Shown here in pieces: positions 44,774-54,834 of a DNA stretch of 64,000 nucleotides. How positions within the stretch are numbered: position 1 is the first letter of the stretch; the number at the start of each line of letters is the position of its first letter. Origin of the DNA: Limnohabitans sp. JirII-31 (lineage in GTDB: Bacteria; Pseudomonadota; Gammaproteobacteria; Burkholderiales; Burkholderiaceae_C); contig NZ_NESA01000009.1 in the NCBI RefSeq assembly GCF_002778315.1, positions 1 through 64,000 of the forward strand, given 5' to 3'. The notes under the pieces are model-generated. The model worked only from the letters and a program-made list of their open reading frames with translations, did no database searches and was not told the origin of the DNA. A program made the position numbers and the translations under genes.

Positions 44774-46207
44774 ATGCTGCGTCGCGCCACCAAAATTGTT
44801 GCCACCTTAGGTCCCGCTTCCAGCGATCCAGCGTTGTTGGAGCAAATGATTCGCGCTGGCGTGAACGTCGTGCGTCTGAACTTCAGCCATGGCAAAGCCC
44901 AAGACCACATTGACCGTGCGCGCTTGGTCCGTGAAGCTGCGGTGCGTGCTGGCCGTGAAGTCGCCATCATGGCGGACTTGCAGGGCCCCAAAATCCGGGT
45001 GGGCAAATTTGCCGAAGGCAAAGTCATGCTGGAAAACGGTGCCAAGTTTGTGCTCGACGCCTCGCGCACCGAACCCGGTGATCTGCAAGGCGTGGGCTTG
45101 GACTACAAAGAATTGCCGCGCGATGTCAAACCCGGCGATCTGTTGTTACTCAATGACGGTTTGATCGTGCTGACTGTTGATGCCGTCAAGGGTGAGCAAG
45201 TACTCACAACCGTCAAGTTGGGCGGTGAGTTGTCCAACAACAAAGGCATCAACAAACAAGGCGGTGGCTTGACTGCGCCTGCTTTGACCGCCAAGGACAT
45301 GGACGACATCAAGACCGCCATGAGCTTTCAGGCCGACTACATCGCGGTGAGTTTCCCCAAAAATGCCACCGACATGGAAATGGCACGCCAATTGGCCAAT
45401 GTGGCGGGCGCTGAATACAAACACAAGCCTGGCTTGATTGCGAAGATCGAGCGTGCCGAAGCCATTCCGCATTTGGAAGAAATTTTGCGTGCCAGCGACG
45501 GCATCATGGTGGCGCGTGGTGACTTGGCGGTGGAGGTGGGCAATGCCATCGTCCCCGCTCTGCAAAAACGCATGATCAAGCTGGCGCGCCAGCATGACAA
45601 AGTCGTGATCACCGCCACCCAAATGATGGAGAGCATGATCACCAACCCCGTGCCCACGCGCGCCGAGGTGAGCGATGTGGCCAACGCCGTGCTCGATGGC
45701 ACCGATGCTGTGATGCTCAGCGCCGAGACCGCTGCTGGCAAGTTCCCGCTCGAAACCGTGCAAGAAATGGCCAAAATTTGCAGCGCCGCCGAAGGTGCTG
45801 AGCAGGTGGAGCTGGATGCAGACTTCACCGACCAAACCTTCAGCCGCATTGACTACAGCATTGCCATGGGGGCCTTATTCACCGCCCATCACCTGGGCGC
45901 CAAGGCCATCGTGGCCTTGACCGAGTCGGGGTCGACCGCGCTGTGGATGAGCCGTCACCGCATCCACATCCCTATCTATGCCCTCACCACCAAGGTGGCA
46001 GCGCAGCGCAAGATGGCGTTGTTTCGCAATGTGCGCGCACTCTTGCTCGACACCAGCGCCGACCGTGACACCGCGTTGTTGCAAGCCGAGGCCCACCTCA
46101 AATCGCGTGGCGATGTGGCCACTGGGGATGTGTACGCCATCACCTGTGGCGAACCCATGGGCACACCCGGCGGCACCAACATGCTCAAAATTTGTAAAGT
46201 CAGCTGA
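44774..46207 (+). CDS. pyk: Pyruvate kinase
   Basis: Pyk transfers phosphate from phosphoenolpyruvate to ADP. The 477-residue protein has the N-terminal RATKIVATLGPAS, the active-site ADLQGPKIRVG, the signature IMVARGDLAVE with the metal-binding residues, and a C-terminal regulatory domain. AGAGGAG 8 bases before the ATG sets the start. It is followed 81 bases later by fba. The 291-base gap on its left holds the desaturase promoter and no gene. Confidence 0.98.
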   Translation: MLRRATKIVATLGPASSDPALLEQMIRAGVNVVRLNFSHGKAQDHIDRARLVREAAVRAGREVAIMADLQGPKIRVGKFAEGKVMLENGAKFVLDASRTEPGDLQGVGLDYKELPRDVKPGDLLLLNDGLIVLTVDAVKGEQVLTTVKLGGELSNNKGINKQGGGLTAPALTAKDMDDIKTAMSFQADYIAVSFPKNATDMEMARQLANVAGAEYKHKPGLIAKIERAEAIPHLEEILRASDGIMVARGDLAVEVGNAIVPALQKRMIKLARQHDKVVITATQMMESMITNPVPTRAEVSDVANAVLDGTDAVMLSAETAAGKFPLETVQEMAKICSAAEGAEQVELDADFTDQTFSRIDYSIAMGALFTAHHLGAKAIVALTESGSTALWMSRHRIHIPIYALTTKVAAQRKMALFRNVRALLLDTSADRDTALLQAEAHLKSRGDVATGDVYAITCGEPMGTPGGTNMLKICKVS

Positions 46208-46288
46208 ACCCGCTGTCAGGCACGCACCCAGTTGCGGCCATTAAAATTGAGCGAACTGATACAGATTTAACTTTAAGGACTTTCCCAC

Positions 46289-47353
46289 ATGGCACTCGTT
46301 TCGATGCGCGAACTTTTGGACCACGCTGCTGAGCAGGGTTACGGCATTCCAGCTTTCAACGTCAACAACTTGGAACAAGTCCAAGCTGTGATGGAAGCCG
46401 CTCACGAAACAGGCTCGCCAGTGATTTTGCAAGCCAGCGCTGGCGCACGCAAATACGCGGGTGAGTCGTTCATCAAGCATTTGATCCAAGCGGCCACCGA
46501 AGCCTACCCCCACATTCCCTTGGTCATGCACCAAGACCACGGCACCTCGCCCAAGATTTGCCAAGGCGCGCTGGATCTTGGCTTTGGCTCGGTCATGATG
46601 GACGGCTCTTTGCGGGAAGATGGCAAAACCCCGGCTGACTTTGATTACAACGTCTCGGTCACCCAGCAAGTGGTGGCCATGGCCCACAAAATTGGCGCCA
46701 CTGTGGAAGGCGAACTCGGCTGCTTGGGCTCGCTCGAAACCGGCGAAGCCGGTGAAGAAGACGGCGTGGGCGCGGTGGGCAAACTCGACCACAGCCAAAT
46801 GCTGACCGACCCTGAAGAGGCCGCGCAATTCGTCCAAGCCACGCAGCTCGACGCCTTGGCCATTGCCATTGGCACCAGCCACGGCGCTTACAAATTCAGC
46901 CGCCCGCCCACGGGTGATGTGTTGGCCATCAGCCGCGTCAAAGCCATTCACGCGCGCATTCCCAACACCCACCTGGTGATGCATGGCTCGTCCAGCGTGC
47001 CACAAGACCTGCTGGCGTTGATCAACCAGTACGGCGGCAAGATGAAAGAAACCTATGGCGTGCCCGTGGCAGAAATTCAAGAAGCCATCAAGCACGGCGT
47101 GCGCAAAATCAACATCGACACCGACATCCGTTTGGCCATGACTGGCGCGGTGCGCAAATTCCAAGCCGAAAACCCCGACAAGTTCGACATGCGCGAATGG
47201 ATGAAGCCCGCCCGCGAAGCTGCCAAAGCCATTTGCAAGCAGCGCTACATCGAGTTCGGTTGCGAAGGTCAGGGCAGCAAAATCAAAGGTGCCACGCTGG
47301 CCATCATGGCGGCCAAGTACGCCAAAGGCGAGCTGGCGCAATTGGTCAAATGA
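46289..47353 (+). CDS. fba: Class II fructose-bisphosphate aldolase
   Basis: Fba splits fructose 1,6-bisphosphate into two triose phosphates. The 354-residue zinc enzyme has the class II motifs MHQDHGTSP (zinc His), [21 protein letters not shown] and NIDTDIRLA, in the order seen in the Calvin-cycle subtype. TAAAAT at 46242-46247 and AAGGA before the ATG suggest its own promoter. The stop overlaps purC as ATGA, so aldolase and SAICAR synthase are translated from one message. Confidence 0.98.
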   Translation: MALVSMRELLDHAAEQGYGIPAFNVNNLEQVQAVMEAAHETGSPVILQASAGARKYAGESFIKHLIQAATEAYPHIPLVMHQDHGTSPKICQGALDLGFGSVMMDGSLREDGKTPADFDYNVSVTQQVVAMAHKIGATVEGELGCLGSLETGEAGEEDGVGAVGKLDHSQMLTDPEEAAQFVQATQLDALAIAIGTSHGAYKFSRPPTGDVLAISRVKAIHARIPNTHLVMHGSSSVPQDLLALINQYGGKMKETYGVPVAEIQEAIKHGVRKINIDTDIRLAMTGAVRKFQAENPDKFDMREWMKPAREAAKAICKQRYIEFGCEGQGSKIKGATLAIMAAKYAKGELAQLVK

Positions 47354-48246
47354 GTATCGCGCTCCACACTTCAGCCTTGACTTCACTGCCCTTGCTGGCG
47401 CGCGGCAAGGTACGCGACAACTACGCGGTGGGCGACGACCGCATCTTGATGGTGGCGTCAGATCGCATCAGCGCGTTTGACGTGATCATGGGCGAGGCCA
47501 TTCCCGGCAAGGGCGAGTTGCTCACCAAGATGGCGTTGTTCTGGTTTGGCAAGCTCGGTCACATTTGTCCCAACCACTTGACGGGCGAAGCCCCTGAAAG
47601 CGTCGTCAGTCCTGATGAGGTGGCACAGGTGCAAGGCCGCTCCATGTTGGTCAAGCGTTTGAAGCCTATTCCCGTGGAAGCCGTGGTGCGGGGCTACTTG
47701 GCAGGCAGTGGCTGGCAAGAGTACCAACAGAGCCAGTCCGTGTGCGGCGTGCCCTTGCCCAAGGGCTTGAAGAACGCCAGCAAGCTGCCCGAGCCCATCT
47801 TCACCCCTGCTGCCAAAGCGGCGGTGGGCGACCACGATGAAAACATCACGTACGAACAAGTGGTCGACATCATTGGCAGCACCTTGGCCGAAAAAATTCG
47901 CACCATCAGCATTGCCTTGTACGAGACCGCGCGTGATGTGGCTGCCGCCAAAGGCATCATCATTGCCGACACCAAGTTTGAATTTGGCTTGGACTCCCAT
48001 GGCAATCTGGTGCTGATGGACGAGGTGCTCACGCCCGACTCGTCACGCTACTGGCCGGCGGACAGCTACCAAGAAGGCGTCAACCCGCCCAGCTACGACA
48101 AGCAGTTTTTGCGCGACTGGCTGGAGACCGCCCAAGTCCAGGGCAAGCCCTGGAGCAAGTCACCCCCGGCACCGCACTTGCCGCAAGAGGTGATTGCCCA
48201 AACCGCAGCCAAATACCAAGAGGCGTGGGAGCGCCTCAAAGACTGA
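47350..48246 (+). CDS. purC: Phosphoribosylaminoimidazole-succinocarboxamide synthase
   Basis: PurC joins CAIR and aspartate to form SAICAR with ATP. The 298-residue enzyme has the N-terminal [28 protein letters not shown], the second family signature [17 protein letters not shown] stretch and ADTKFEFG with [14 protein letters not shown]. It belongs to the longer, Sc-type PurC group. The ATG overlaps the fba stop by four bases (ATGA). A GC hairpin follows the stop codon. Confidence 0.98.
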   Translation: MSIALHTSALTSLPLLARGKVRDNYAVGDDRILMVASDRISAFDVIMGEAIPGKGELLTKMALFWFGKLGHICPNHLTGEAPESVVSPDEVAQVQGRSMLVKRLKPIPVEAVVRGYLAGSGWQEYQQSQSVCGVPLPKGLKNASKLPEPIFTPAAKAAVGDHDENITYEQVVDIIGSTLAEKIRTISIALYETARDVAAAKGIIIADTKFEFGLDSHGNLVLMDEVLTPDSSRYWPADSYQEGVNPPSYDKQFLRDWLETAQVQGKPWSKSPPAPHLPQEVIAQTAAKYQEAWERLKD

Positions 48247-48251
48247 CACGT

Positions 48252-48277
48252 GACGTTGCCCCTTGTGGGGCAGCGTC
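48252..48277. terminator. Hairpin between convergent purC and thioredoxin-like gene
   Basis: An 11-bp stem (48252-48262 with 48267-48277, one T-G wobble) and a TTGT loop lie between two convergent stop codons. There is no long T tract on either side, so termination is plausible but not certain. Confidence 0.5.
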
Positions 48278-48278
48278 A

Positions 48279-49235
48279 TCAGTTGAGCGCCATGCTGAGC
48301 TTGCGGCGGTAGCGCGACACCAGCTCGGCCTGGGGATCTTCTTGCACCGCGCCTTTGCCTGTGAGTTCAATGCCGCCTGCGGTTTTGCCAAAAGACGCAT
48401 CGTCTGTTTTGGGTTTGGGCGGCGTCATCAGCTCCAAGATGGCCACATAGGTTTTGCGCGCCACATCCTCGTTCCAGGTTTTGTCGCGCATGATGATGTC
48501 GAGCAACTCTTCCATCGCCGCTTCCATCTGACCCGCAGCCACCAGCACGCGGGCTTTGGCCAAACGGGTGTCGAAGTCGCGTTTGTTGAGCGCAATCTGG
48601 GCATCGAACTGTTCTAAGGTCCAGCCACCACGCGCATCCGTGCTGACAAACTGCAAAGCTTTCAACCAGTAGTTCAAGGCGTCAAAGCGCAGTTGCAGCG
48701 GGATCTGCACCAGCATGGGTGCCAGCGCAGCTTGCGCCTCTTCCAGGTCGCCCACGGCGATCAGCAGCTTGACAAAGTTGTAGCGCGCTTCGTCGTCGGC
48801 GGGGTTGAGCGTCAAGGCTTCTTGCAGTTTGGCCAACGCGGCGTCGGGGTCACCAGCCTGCATCAGTTCTTCGGCGGCTTGTGTGTCGGCTTCTGCCGCC
48901 AATTCACCCTCGGAGGGCAGGTGCTTGTCCAAAAACTCGCGCACTTTGCCTTCGGGCAACGCGCCCATGAAGCCGTCCACAGGGCGGCCTCCCATCAACA
49001 AAATACAGGTTGGCAAACTCTTCACGCCAAACGCGCCGGCCAGTTGCTGCTCGTTGTCGGCATTGATCTTCACCAGCTTGAAACGCCCGGCATAAGCGGT
49101 TTCCAGCTTTTCCAGCACCGGGCCGAGGGACTTGCAGGGGCCGCACCAGTCGGCCCAAAAATCCACCAGCACAGGGGTGGTTTGCGAAGCTGCAATGACT
49201 TCGGCTTCGAAATTCTCAATCGTCACATCGATCAT
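48279..49235 (-). CDS. Thioredoxin-TPR protein, CnoX/YbbN-like
   Basis: The 318-residue protein has an N-terminal thioredoxin domain (residues 1-110) with the redox motif Trp-Cys31-Gly-Pro-Cys34, then TPR-like repeats to the C-terminus ([25 protein letters not shown]). It corresponds to CnoX, a chaperone-redox hybrid that protects proteins under oxidative stress and hands them to GroEL or DnaK. E. coli CnoX has lost the active pair, whereas this one keeps both cysteines and could be a working oxidoreductase. It is divergent from purE, with 47 bases between the two start codons. Confidence 0.93.
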   Translation of the reverse strand: MIDVTIENFEAEVIAASQTTPVLVDFWADWCGPCKSLGPVLEKLETAYAGRFKLVKINADNEQQLAGAFGVKSLPTCILLMGGRPVDGFMGALPEGKVREFLDKHLPSEGELAAEADTQAAEELMQAGDPDAALAKLQEALTLNPADDEARYNFVKLLIAVGDLEEAQAALAPMLVQIPLQLRFDALNYWLKALQFVSTDARGGWTLEQFDAQIALNKRDFDTRLAKARVLVAAGQMEAAMEELLDIIMRDKTWNEDVARKTYVAILELMTPPKPKTDDASFGKTAGGIELTGKGAVQEDPQAELVSRYRRKLSMALN

Positions 49236-49282
49236 GGGGGTCCCGTCTTAAAATTCGACTTTCGCTCACACCAAGCCACATC

Positions 49283-49777
49283 ATGACCCAGTGCCAAGTT
49301 GGCGTCGTCATGGGATCCAATTCCGATTGGGACACCATGCAACACGCAGCCCAGATTCTCCAAGAATTTGGTATCTCCTTTGAAACCCGCGTGGTTTCTG
49401 CGCATCGCATGCCAGACGACATGTTTGCATATGCTGAAAGTGCCCAAGGTCGAGGCCTGCGCGCCATCATCGCGGGTGCCGGCGGTGCCGCTCATTTGCC
49501 CGGCATGCTGGCGGCCAAAACCATCGTGCCTGTGCTAGGTGTGCCGGTGGCGAGCAAGCATTTGCAAGGCGTCGATTCGTTGCACAGCATCGTGCAAATG
49601 CCCAAGGGCATTCCGGTGGCCACCTTTGCTATTGGCAACGCAGGGGCTGCCAACGCGGCCTTGTTCGCCGTGGCCTTGCTGGCGTCAGGCGATGCGGCAT
49701 TGACAGCCAAGTTGCAGGCGTTTCGTGTCGCGCAAACCGAAGTCGCCCGCCACATGACCTTGCCCTCGCACGTATGA
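49283..49777 (+). CDS. purE: N5-carboxyaminoimidazole ribonucleotide mutase
   Basis: PurE converts N5-CAIR to CAIR. The 164-residue class I enzyme has [24 protein letters not shown] and [19 protein letters not shown] lies at 49249-49254, giving a leader of about 22 bases without an evident ribosome binding site. The stop codon overlaps the purK start as ATGA, so PurE and PurK are made together, as expected for successive steps. Confidence 0.98.
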   Translation: MTQCQVGVVMGSNSDWDTMQHAAQILQEFGISFETRVVSAHRMPDDMFAYAESAQGRGLRAIIAGAGGAAHLPGMLAAKTIVPVLGVPVASKHLQGVDSLHSIVQMPKGIPVATFAIGNAGAANAALFAVALLASGDAALTAKLQAFRVAQTEVARHMTLPSHV

Positions 49778-50964
49778 GCGTGCCTCTCAAGCCTTTGTTG
49801 CCCGGTGCCACGCTGGGGGTGCTGGGGGGCGGTCAGCTCGGGCGCATGTGGGCCCATGTGGCGCAGCGCATGGGCTACAACACCGCCGTGCTCGACCCCG
49901 ATGCCCAAAGCCCAGCGGGTTTGGTGAGCCACCACCACATCCGTGCCGATTACCTCGACCCCCAAGGTATGGCGCAACTGGCGAGCCTGTGTCAGGCCGT
50001 CACCACAGAATTTGAAAACGTTCCTGCCGATACCTTGGCGCAATTGGCCCAAACGCTGCCTGTGTCGCCTGCCGCATCTGCTGTGGCCATTGCGCAAGAC
50101 CGTGCGCGTGAGAAAGCCCACTTTGTGCAATGCGGCGTGCCGGTGGCCCCGCATGCTGTGATCGACACGCCCGAACAACTGGCGGCGGTGCCAGACAGTT
50201 TGTTGCCCGGCATTTTGAAAACCTCTCGCATGGGCTACGACGGCAAAGGCCAACTGCGCGTGCGCACACGTGACGAATTGAATGCTGGCTGGGCCAGCTT
50301 AGGACGTGTGCCCTGTGTGCTGGAAAAAATGTTGCCGCTCGCTGCCGAGTGCTCGGTCATCGTGGCGCGGGGCCGTGACGGCACGTGCGTGCACTTGCCC
50401 GTGCAGCGCAACCTGCACCGCGAGGGCATTTTGGCCGTCACCGAGGTGTGGGCCGGTAACGTCTCTGCCGAGCTGGCGCAACAAGCGGTGGCCGCCGCCC
50501 AAGCCGTGGCCCAAGGCTTGAACTATGTGGGCGTGTTGTGCGTTGAGTTCTTTGTGCTCGCCGATGGCGCGTTGGTGGTCAACGAAATCGCGCCGCGCCC
50601 CCACAACAGCGGGCACTACAGCCAAGACGCGTGCGATGTGTCGCAGTTCGAATTGCAAGTGCGTTGTATGGCCGACTTGCCGCTGACCCAGCCGCGCCAA
50701 CACAGCCCGGCCATCATGCTCAATTTGTTGGGGGATCTGTGGTTCCCTCAACAATTGGGTTCTGACCCCCATTGTTCTGATCCGACCGAGCCGCCTTGGG
50801 CCCAGGTGCTGGCCTTGCCAGGCACGCACTTGCATTTGTATGGCAAGCACGAGGCCCGCGTGGGCCGCAAGATGGGCCACCTCAACATCACGGCTGCCAC
50901 GCCACAGGCTGCGCGTGCGGTGGCTTTACAAGCGGCTGCTATTGTTGGCATCGCGCCCTTTTGA
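49774..50964 (+). CDS. purK: N5-carboxyaminoimidazole ribonucleotide synthase
   Basis: PurK makes N5-CAIR from AIR, bicarbonate and ATP. The 396-residue ATP-grasp enzyme has the N-terminal [17 protein letters not shown], the ATP-grasp [13 protein letters not shown], and [14 protein letters not shown]. It is coupled to purE upstream, and tsaC begins 25 bases downstream. Together they form a purE-purK-tsaC operon. Confidence 0.98.
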   Translation: MSVPLKPLLPGATLGVLGGGQLGRMWAHVAQRMGYNTAVLDPDAQSPAGLVSHHHIRADYLDPQGMAQLASLCQAVTTEFENVPADTLAQLAQTLPVSPAASAVAIAQDRAREKAHFVQCGVPVAPHAVIDTPEQLAAVPDSLLPGILKTSRMGYDGKGQLRVRTRDELNAGWASLGRVPCVLEKMLPLAAECSVIVARGRDGTCVHLPVQRNLHREGILAVTEVWAGNVSAELAQQAVAAAQAVAQGLNYVGVLCVEFFVLADGALVVNEIAPRPHNSGHYSQDACDVSQFELQVRCMADLPLTQPRQHSPAIMLNLLGDLWFPQQLGSDPHCSDPTEPPWAQVLALPGTHLHLYGKHEARVGRKMGHLNITAATPQAARAVALQAAAIVGIAPF

Positions 50965-50989
50965 CAGCCATCACCTGGCCTTTCTTTCC

Positions 50990-52015
50990 ATGATTCTTGA
51001 CGGTCAGTCTCCCCAAGCCATCGTTGCCGCAGCCCAAGCCTTGCAGCGCGGCGATTTGCTGGGCTTGCCGACAGAAACTGTCTACGGCTTGGCCGCCGAT
51101 GCCGGCAACGATGCGGCGGTGGCCAAAATCTTCGCGGCCAAGGGGCGGCCCAGCGAGCATCCCTTGATCGTGCACGTCGCCAGCGCCGATGGCGTGGCAC
51201 GTTTTGCCAGCCATGTGCCCGGCTTTGCGACCCGGTTGATCGACGCCTTTTGGCCCGGCCCCTTGACCTTGATCTTGCCGCGCAGACCCGATGTGGCTGC
51301 GGTGGCTGCCGGTGGTCAAGACTCGGTGGGCCTGCGCTGCCCCTCGCACCCCGTGGCCCAAGCTGTGCTGCGCCAAGCCGAACGCTTGGGCGTGTACGGC
51401 GTCGCGGCACCCAGTGCCAATGTGTTTGGTCGCGTCAGCCCCACCACGGCGGCGCACGTGGCCAGTGAATTCGGTGCTGATTTGTTGGTTCTGGATGGCG
51501 GCGCGTGTGAGGTGGGCATTGAGTCCACCATCGTCGACTGCACCCGTGGCGCACCTGTGCTGTTGCGCCCGGGCCTTTTGACGCCCGAGCAACTCAGCTT
51601 GGCTTGTGGCGAGACGGTGCATGTGTCTGCAGCGCTGAATGGCCAAGCAGACCCGCAAGCCCCACGCGCTTCGGGCACCTTGGCCTCGCATTACGCACCG
51701 CGTGCGCGGGTGCGCCTTGTTGACGCCCACAACGTGTCCGCTGAACTCCTAGCATGGCAACAACACAGCCCCGCCACTGACACCTTGGCGCTGTGGACGG
51801 TCGAGCCTGTCACGTTGAGTGCCGCCTTCGCGTCTCGCGTGCATCGGCAGCCCATGCCGCAAGATGCCGCCACCTGTGCCCATGCCTTGTTTGCGCAACT
51901 GCGTGCGTTCGACGACCTGGGCGTGTCAGACATTTGGGTTCAAACCCCGCCTGCCGATCCGCTGTGGGACGGCGTGCTTGACCGCCTGACCCGAGCTGCC
52001 ACGCCGGTTCGTTAA
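50990..52015 (+). CDS. tsaC: L-threonylcarbamoyladenylate synthase (Sua5-type)
   Basis: The enzyme makes threonylcarbamoyl-AMP for the universal t6A37 tRNA modification. The 341-residue product is of the longer Sua5 form. An N-terminal YrdC domain carries GDLLGLPTETVYGLAADA, KGRPSEHPL and a nucleotide pocket PSANVFGRVSPTTA. A linker and C-terminal Sua5 domain begin near residue 210 (SGTLASHYAPRARV). The ATG at 50990 aligns with the family N-terminus. Its partner tsaB lies 2.8 kb downstream. Confidence 0.94.
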   Translation: MILDGQSPQAIVAAAQALQRGDLLGLPTETVYGLAADAGNDAAVAKIFAAKGRPSEHPLIVHVASADGVARFASHVPGFATRLIDAFWPGPLTLILPRRPDVAAVAAGGQDSVGLRCPSHPVAQAVLRQAERLGVYGVAAPSANVFGRVSPTTAAHVASEFGADLLVLDGGACEVGIESTIVDCTRGAPVLLRPGLLTPEQLSLACGETVHVSAALNGQADPQAPRASGTLASHYAPRARVRLVDAHNVSAELLAWQQHSPATDTLALWTVEPVTLSAAFASRVHRQPMPQDAATCAHALFAQLRAFDDLGVSDIWVQTPPADPLWDGVLDRLTRAATPVR

Positions 52016-52044
52016 ACTAATCTGCTAATCAACGAGAGCCTTTG

Positions 52045-53313
52045 ATGATTCACTTTTCTGTCCAACGTTTGATCGGCCTGTGCGCCTTGGCGCTAGCCAG
52101 CTTGCTGGCGGGCTGTGGTGGCTCCAGCAGCACCGTCAACCCCTTGGTGGCAAAGCGTGTGATTGCGTTCGGTGATGCGTTCAGTGATGTCGGAGATGGC
52201 TCCTCTCCGTACACGACCCGCAACGGGCGCTACACCATCAACGGCGCGACGTCAGGGGGCATTGCCACCATCACCACCCCGACGACGGTGGCCGAGACCT
52301 TGGCCAACATCTACGGTCTTTGGAGCACGACGCCCGTCGCAAGAAAAATGGTGAGCGGCGCTTATCCTGCGATCACCATGCCAACCACGGGTGTGGTGAG
52401 TTACGCGGTGGGCAATTCGATGATCAATCCTGCCACGGCTTACGACGGCTTGGGGGGCTCCGATGCCACCTTGGGCACACAAATCACGCAGTTCTTGGCC
52501 GATGGTGGCCCGCAAGAAAACGACCTCATCGTCATCACAGCGGGCACGCGCGATTTGCTGTCTCTGGCAGTGCGCTATTTGGGCCGTAGTGGCAACACCA
52601 CCACCAAGGCGTCAGATGGAACTGCATGGACGCCTCCCTCAGGCCTTGTTGCCAACCTGGGTGGCGATTTGGCAAAGACGGACGTCTATAACCGCTTGGA
52701 CAGCACCACCACAGAGCTGGTGACCCAAATTGCCAAACTCATTGACGCAGGTGCCAAGCATGTGGTGGTGTTGGAACCCATGAACTTGTCGCGTACACCC
52801 TGGGGCTTGTCTTTGGATGCGACTTCGGTGACGTTTCTGCGTTCATTGAGCTATGACACCGACACCAGCTGCACCAGCGGCAATAACCAAAACTCCTTGC
52901 ATTGCAAGCTGACCATTGCATTGAGCAGCAAATACCCGCCCACGGTGTATGGCCAGAAATTGCTGGCGGTGGATATCGCGCAATACTTCAACCTGTTGTC
53001 TGGCACCACTTCGACGGGCAGTGCCAACACGTACACCTCGTATTTCACCCAGCCTCCTACGAGTCCGGCTTGTGCGGTGAGCGCCATCTCAAGTACAAGC
53101 ACAAGCACCCTGAGTAGCAGCTACGTTGCGTCCAGCATCGACGCCGCCTGGACCGCCGGGTGTGATGCTGATACGACAGTGTGGACCGCCATTTCCTCTT
53201 ACCCGTTCACGGGCTTCATGTTTGCCGACAATTTGAACCTCACCCCGCAAGGCAACGCGCTGCTCGCCAACTACATCTACAGCAGCAGCATGTACCGCGC
53301 TGCCTGGCGTTAA
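52045..53313 (+). CDS. GDSL/SGNH-like lipoprotein lacking catalytic residues
   Basis: The 422-residue product has a lipoprotein signal (lipobox Leu-Ala-Gly-Cys, Cys24) and an SGNH-hydrolase-like layout: block I VIAFGDAFSDVGDG, block III near VITAGTRDLL, block V near FADNLNLTPQGNALLANYI. In each block the key residue is changed. The Gly-Asp-Ser nucleophile is Ala45, the Gly-x-Asn-Asp asparagine is Arg, and the Asp-x-x-His histidine is Asn. The fold is probably kept while esterase activity is lost. The mature protein is Ser/Thr-rich and likely outer-membrane-anchored. The ATG has GAGAG upstream. It converges with dacB. Confidence 0.8.
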   Translation: MIHFSVQRLIGLCALALASLLAGCGGSSSTVNPLVAKRVIAFGDAFSDVGDGSSPYTTRNGRYTINGATSGGIATITTPTTVAETLANIYGLWSTTPVARKMVSGAYPAITMPTTGVVSYAVGNSMINPATAYDGLGGSDATLGTQITQFLADGGPQENDLIVITAGTRDLLSLAVRYLGRSGNTTTKASDGTAWTPPSGLVANLGGDLAKTDVYNRLDSTTTELVTQIAKLIDAGAKHVVVLEPMNLSRTPWGLSLDATSVTFLRSLSYDTDTSCTSGNNQNSLHCKLTIALSSKYPPTVYGQKLLAVDIAQYFNLLSGTTSTGSANTYTSYFTQPPTSPACAVSAISSTSTSTLSSSYVASSIDAAWTAGCDADTTVWTAISSYPFTGFMFADNLNLTPQGNALLANYIYSSSMYRAAWR

Positions 53314-53317
53314 GCCT

Positions 53318-54802
53318 TCACGGCTGCTGCGCCGCCCAATCTATCAAGGCATCCAAAGCGGGGCGCGCAGCATTGGCATTGGGGTGGTTGAGGATGGCTA
53401 CCAGCACCCAGCGTTTGCCGCTGGCGGTGTCCACATAACCTGCCACGCCCGCCACATCACGTAAGCTGCCGGTTTTCAAATGGGCCACCGCCTGTGACTT
53501 GCTGCGCTTCAAGGTGCCATCCAAGCCCGTGATGGGCAAGGAGCTCATCAACTCAGACATGCTGGGTGAGTTCCACGCCACTTGCAACAAATGTCCCAAG
53601 CTCTGCGCGCTGGTGCGCTCGTCTCGGCTCAGGCCCGAGCCGTTGTCGAGCACCGGGGCCTCACCGCCCACGCGATCCCGCCACCAGCGTTGCACCACCT
53701 CGCGCGACGCCTCCAAGCTGCCCACGCCGCGTTGCTGCTGGCTCAAGGTGAGAAACACCTGCTGAGCCATCACGTTGTTGCTGTACTTGTTGATGTCGCG
53801 GATGGTCTCTGACAAGGCCGCCGACTCCGCACTGAACGCGGGCTGCAAGTTGGTGGGCACCGTGCCATCACGCACTTGCCCCACCAGTTGTCCGCCGAGC
53901 TGTTGCCACATGCCCAGCACCGCACGTGCGGCAAATTGCGTGGGCGCGCTGTAGGCCACAGGCCACATTTTTTCGCCGCAGCTCGCCGGATAGCTGCCCG
54001 CAAACTTGACCCGCGCAGGGTCTGTCCAATCGGCGCGCAAGCCCGTGCGGTAGTCGTTGCAGGCCTCGGTGGACAGTGGCACGCTGGTGGGCATCTGAAC
54101 CCCCGCCAAGGGCGGCTCCACCTGAATGCGTGCCACGTTGGCGCTGCGGTCGGGCACGAACTGAATCAACAAGGATTTGAAGTTGAGCAGCAGCGCATCG
54201 GGTGCGGCGTTGTAGGGTCGCAGCGGCTCGCCATCAAAACCGCCAGCGTCGCGCGGTGCCATGTCAAACGCGCTGTGGTCGAGCACGATGTCGCCCTGAA
54301 TTTTTTGAATCCCCAAGCCCTGCACGCGGCGCAACAGCAGCCATAAGCGTTCCACCACCAAACGGGGGTCGCCGCTGCCGCGCAGGTACACATTGCCTTG
54401 CAGCGTGCCGTCGCGCACCACGCCCTCCACATACACCGGCGTGCGCCAGACAAACGCGGGGCCCAACAGGTCCAGCGCGGCGGTGGTGGTGACCAACTTC
54501 ATCAGCGACGCGGGGTTGACGGGTGTTTGCGCCGACACACTCAAACGTGCTGGCCCGTTCAGCGCGGTGTCCAGCACCACCACATGCAAGGCCTCCCGTG
54601 GCACCTTGGCGCGTTGCAAGGCCGCCTCTACCTCTGGCGGTAGTTGGCCCACGTCACCACTGGCGTTGGCAGTGGGGGATGGCGTGTGACGGGTTTTGTG
54701 CGTTTTTTGCGTGGCGTGGGCTTGTGCCCAGGCGGCGCTCCAGACGCTGCTCAGGCAGGCCGTCAACAGCATCACAAACAAGGGGCGAAGTGGGCGGGTC
54801 AT
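53318..54802 (-). CDS. dacB: D-alanyl-D-alanine carboxypeptidase/endopeptidase (PBP4)
   Basis: The periplasmic S13-family penicillin-binding protein trims peptide stems and cleaves cross-links of peptidoglycan. The 494-residue product has a signal peptide ending AWAQA and the three active-site motifs: SxxK at Ser99-Lys102 (PASLMKL), SxN in KYSNNVMAQ, and KTG in LKTGSLRDVAG. The ATG at 54802 gives the proper signal peptide. CATAAT ends 6 bases upstream and there is no Shine-Dalgarno sequence. It is divergent from tsaB with 32 bases between starts. Confidence 0.96.
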   Translation of the reverse strand: MTRPLRPLFVMLLTACLSSVWSAAWAQAHATQKTHKTRHTPSPTANASGDVGQLPPEVEAALQRAKVPREALHVVVLDTALNGPARLSVSAQTPVNPASLMKLVTTTAALDLLGPAFVWRTPVYVEGVVRDGTLQGNVYLRGSGDPRLVVERLWLLLRRVQGLGIQKIQGDIVLDHSAFDMAPRDAGGFDGEPLRPYNAAPDALLLNFKSLLIQFVPDRSANVARIQVEPPLAGVQMPTSVPLSTEACNDYRTGLRADWTDPARVKFAGSYPASCGEKMWPVAYSAPTQFAARAVLGMWQQLGGQLVGQVRDGTVPTNLQPAFSAESAALSETIRDINKYSNNVMAQQVFLTLSQQQRGVGSLEASREVVQRWWRDRVGGEAPVLDNGSGLSRDERTSAQSLGHLLQVAWNSPSMSELMSSLPITGLDGTLKRSKSQAVAHLKTGSLRDVAGVAGYVDTASGKRWVLVAILNHPNANAARPALDALIDWAAQQP

Positions 54803-54834
54803 GGGCAAATTATGTCTGCCAGGATAATCACGCC
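54803..54834. promoter_or_regulatory. Paired leaderless-type promoters between dacB and tsaB
   Basis: CATAAT (54809-54814, minus strand) ends 6 bases before the dacB ATG and GATAAT (54823-54828, plus strand) ends 6 bases before the tsaB ATG. Each matches the -10 consensus at five of six positions. The whole intergenic stretch is 32 bases, which leaves no room for conventional leaders. Confidence 0.45.
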
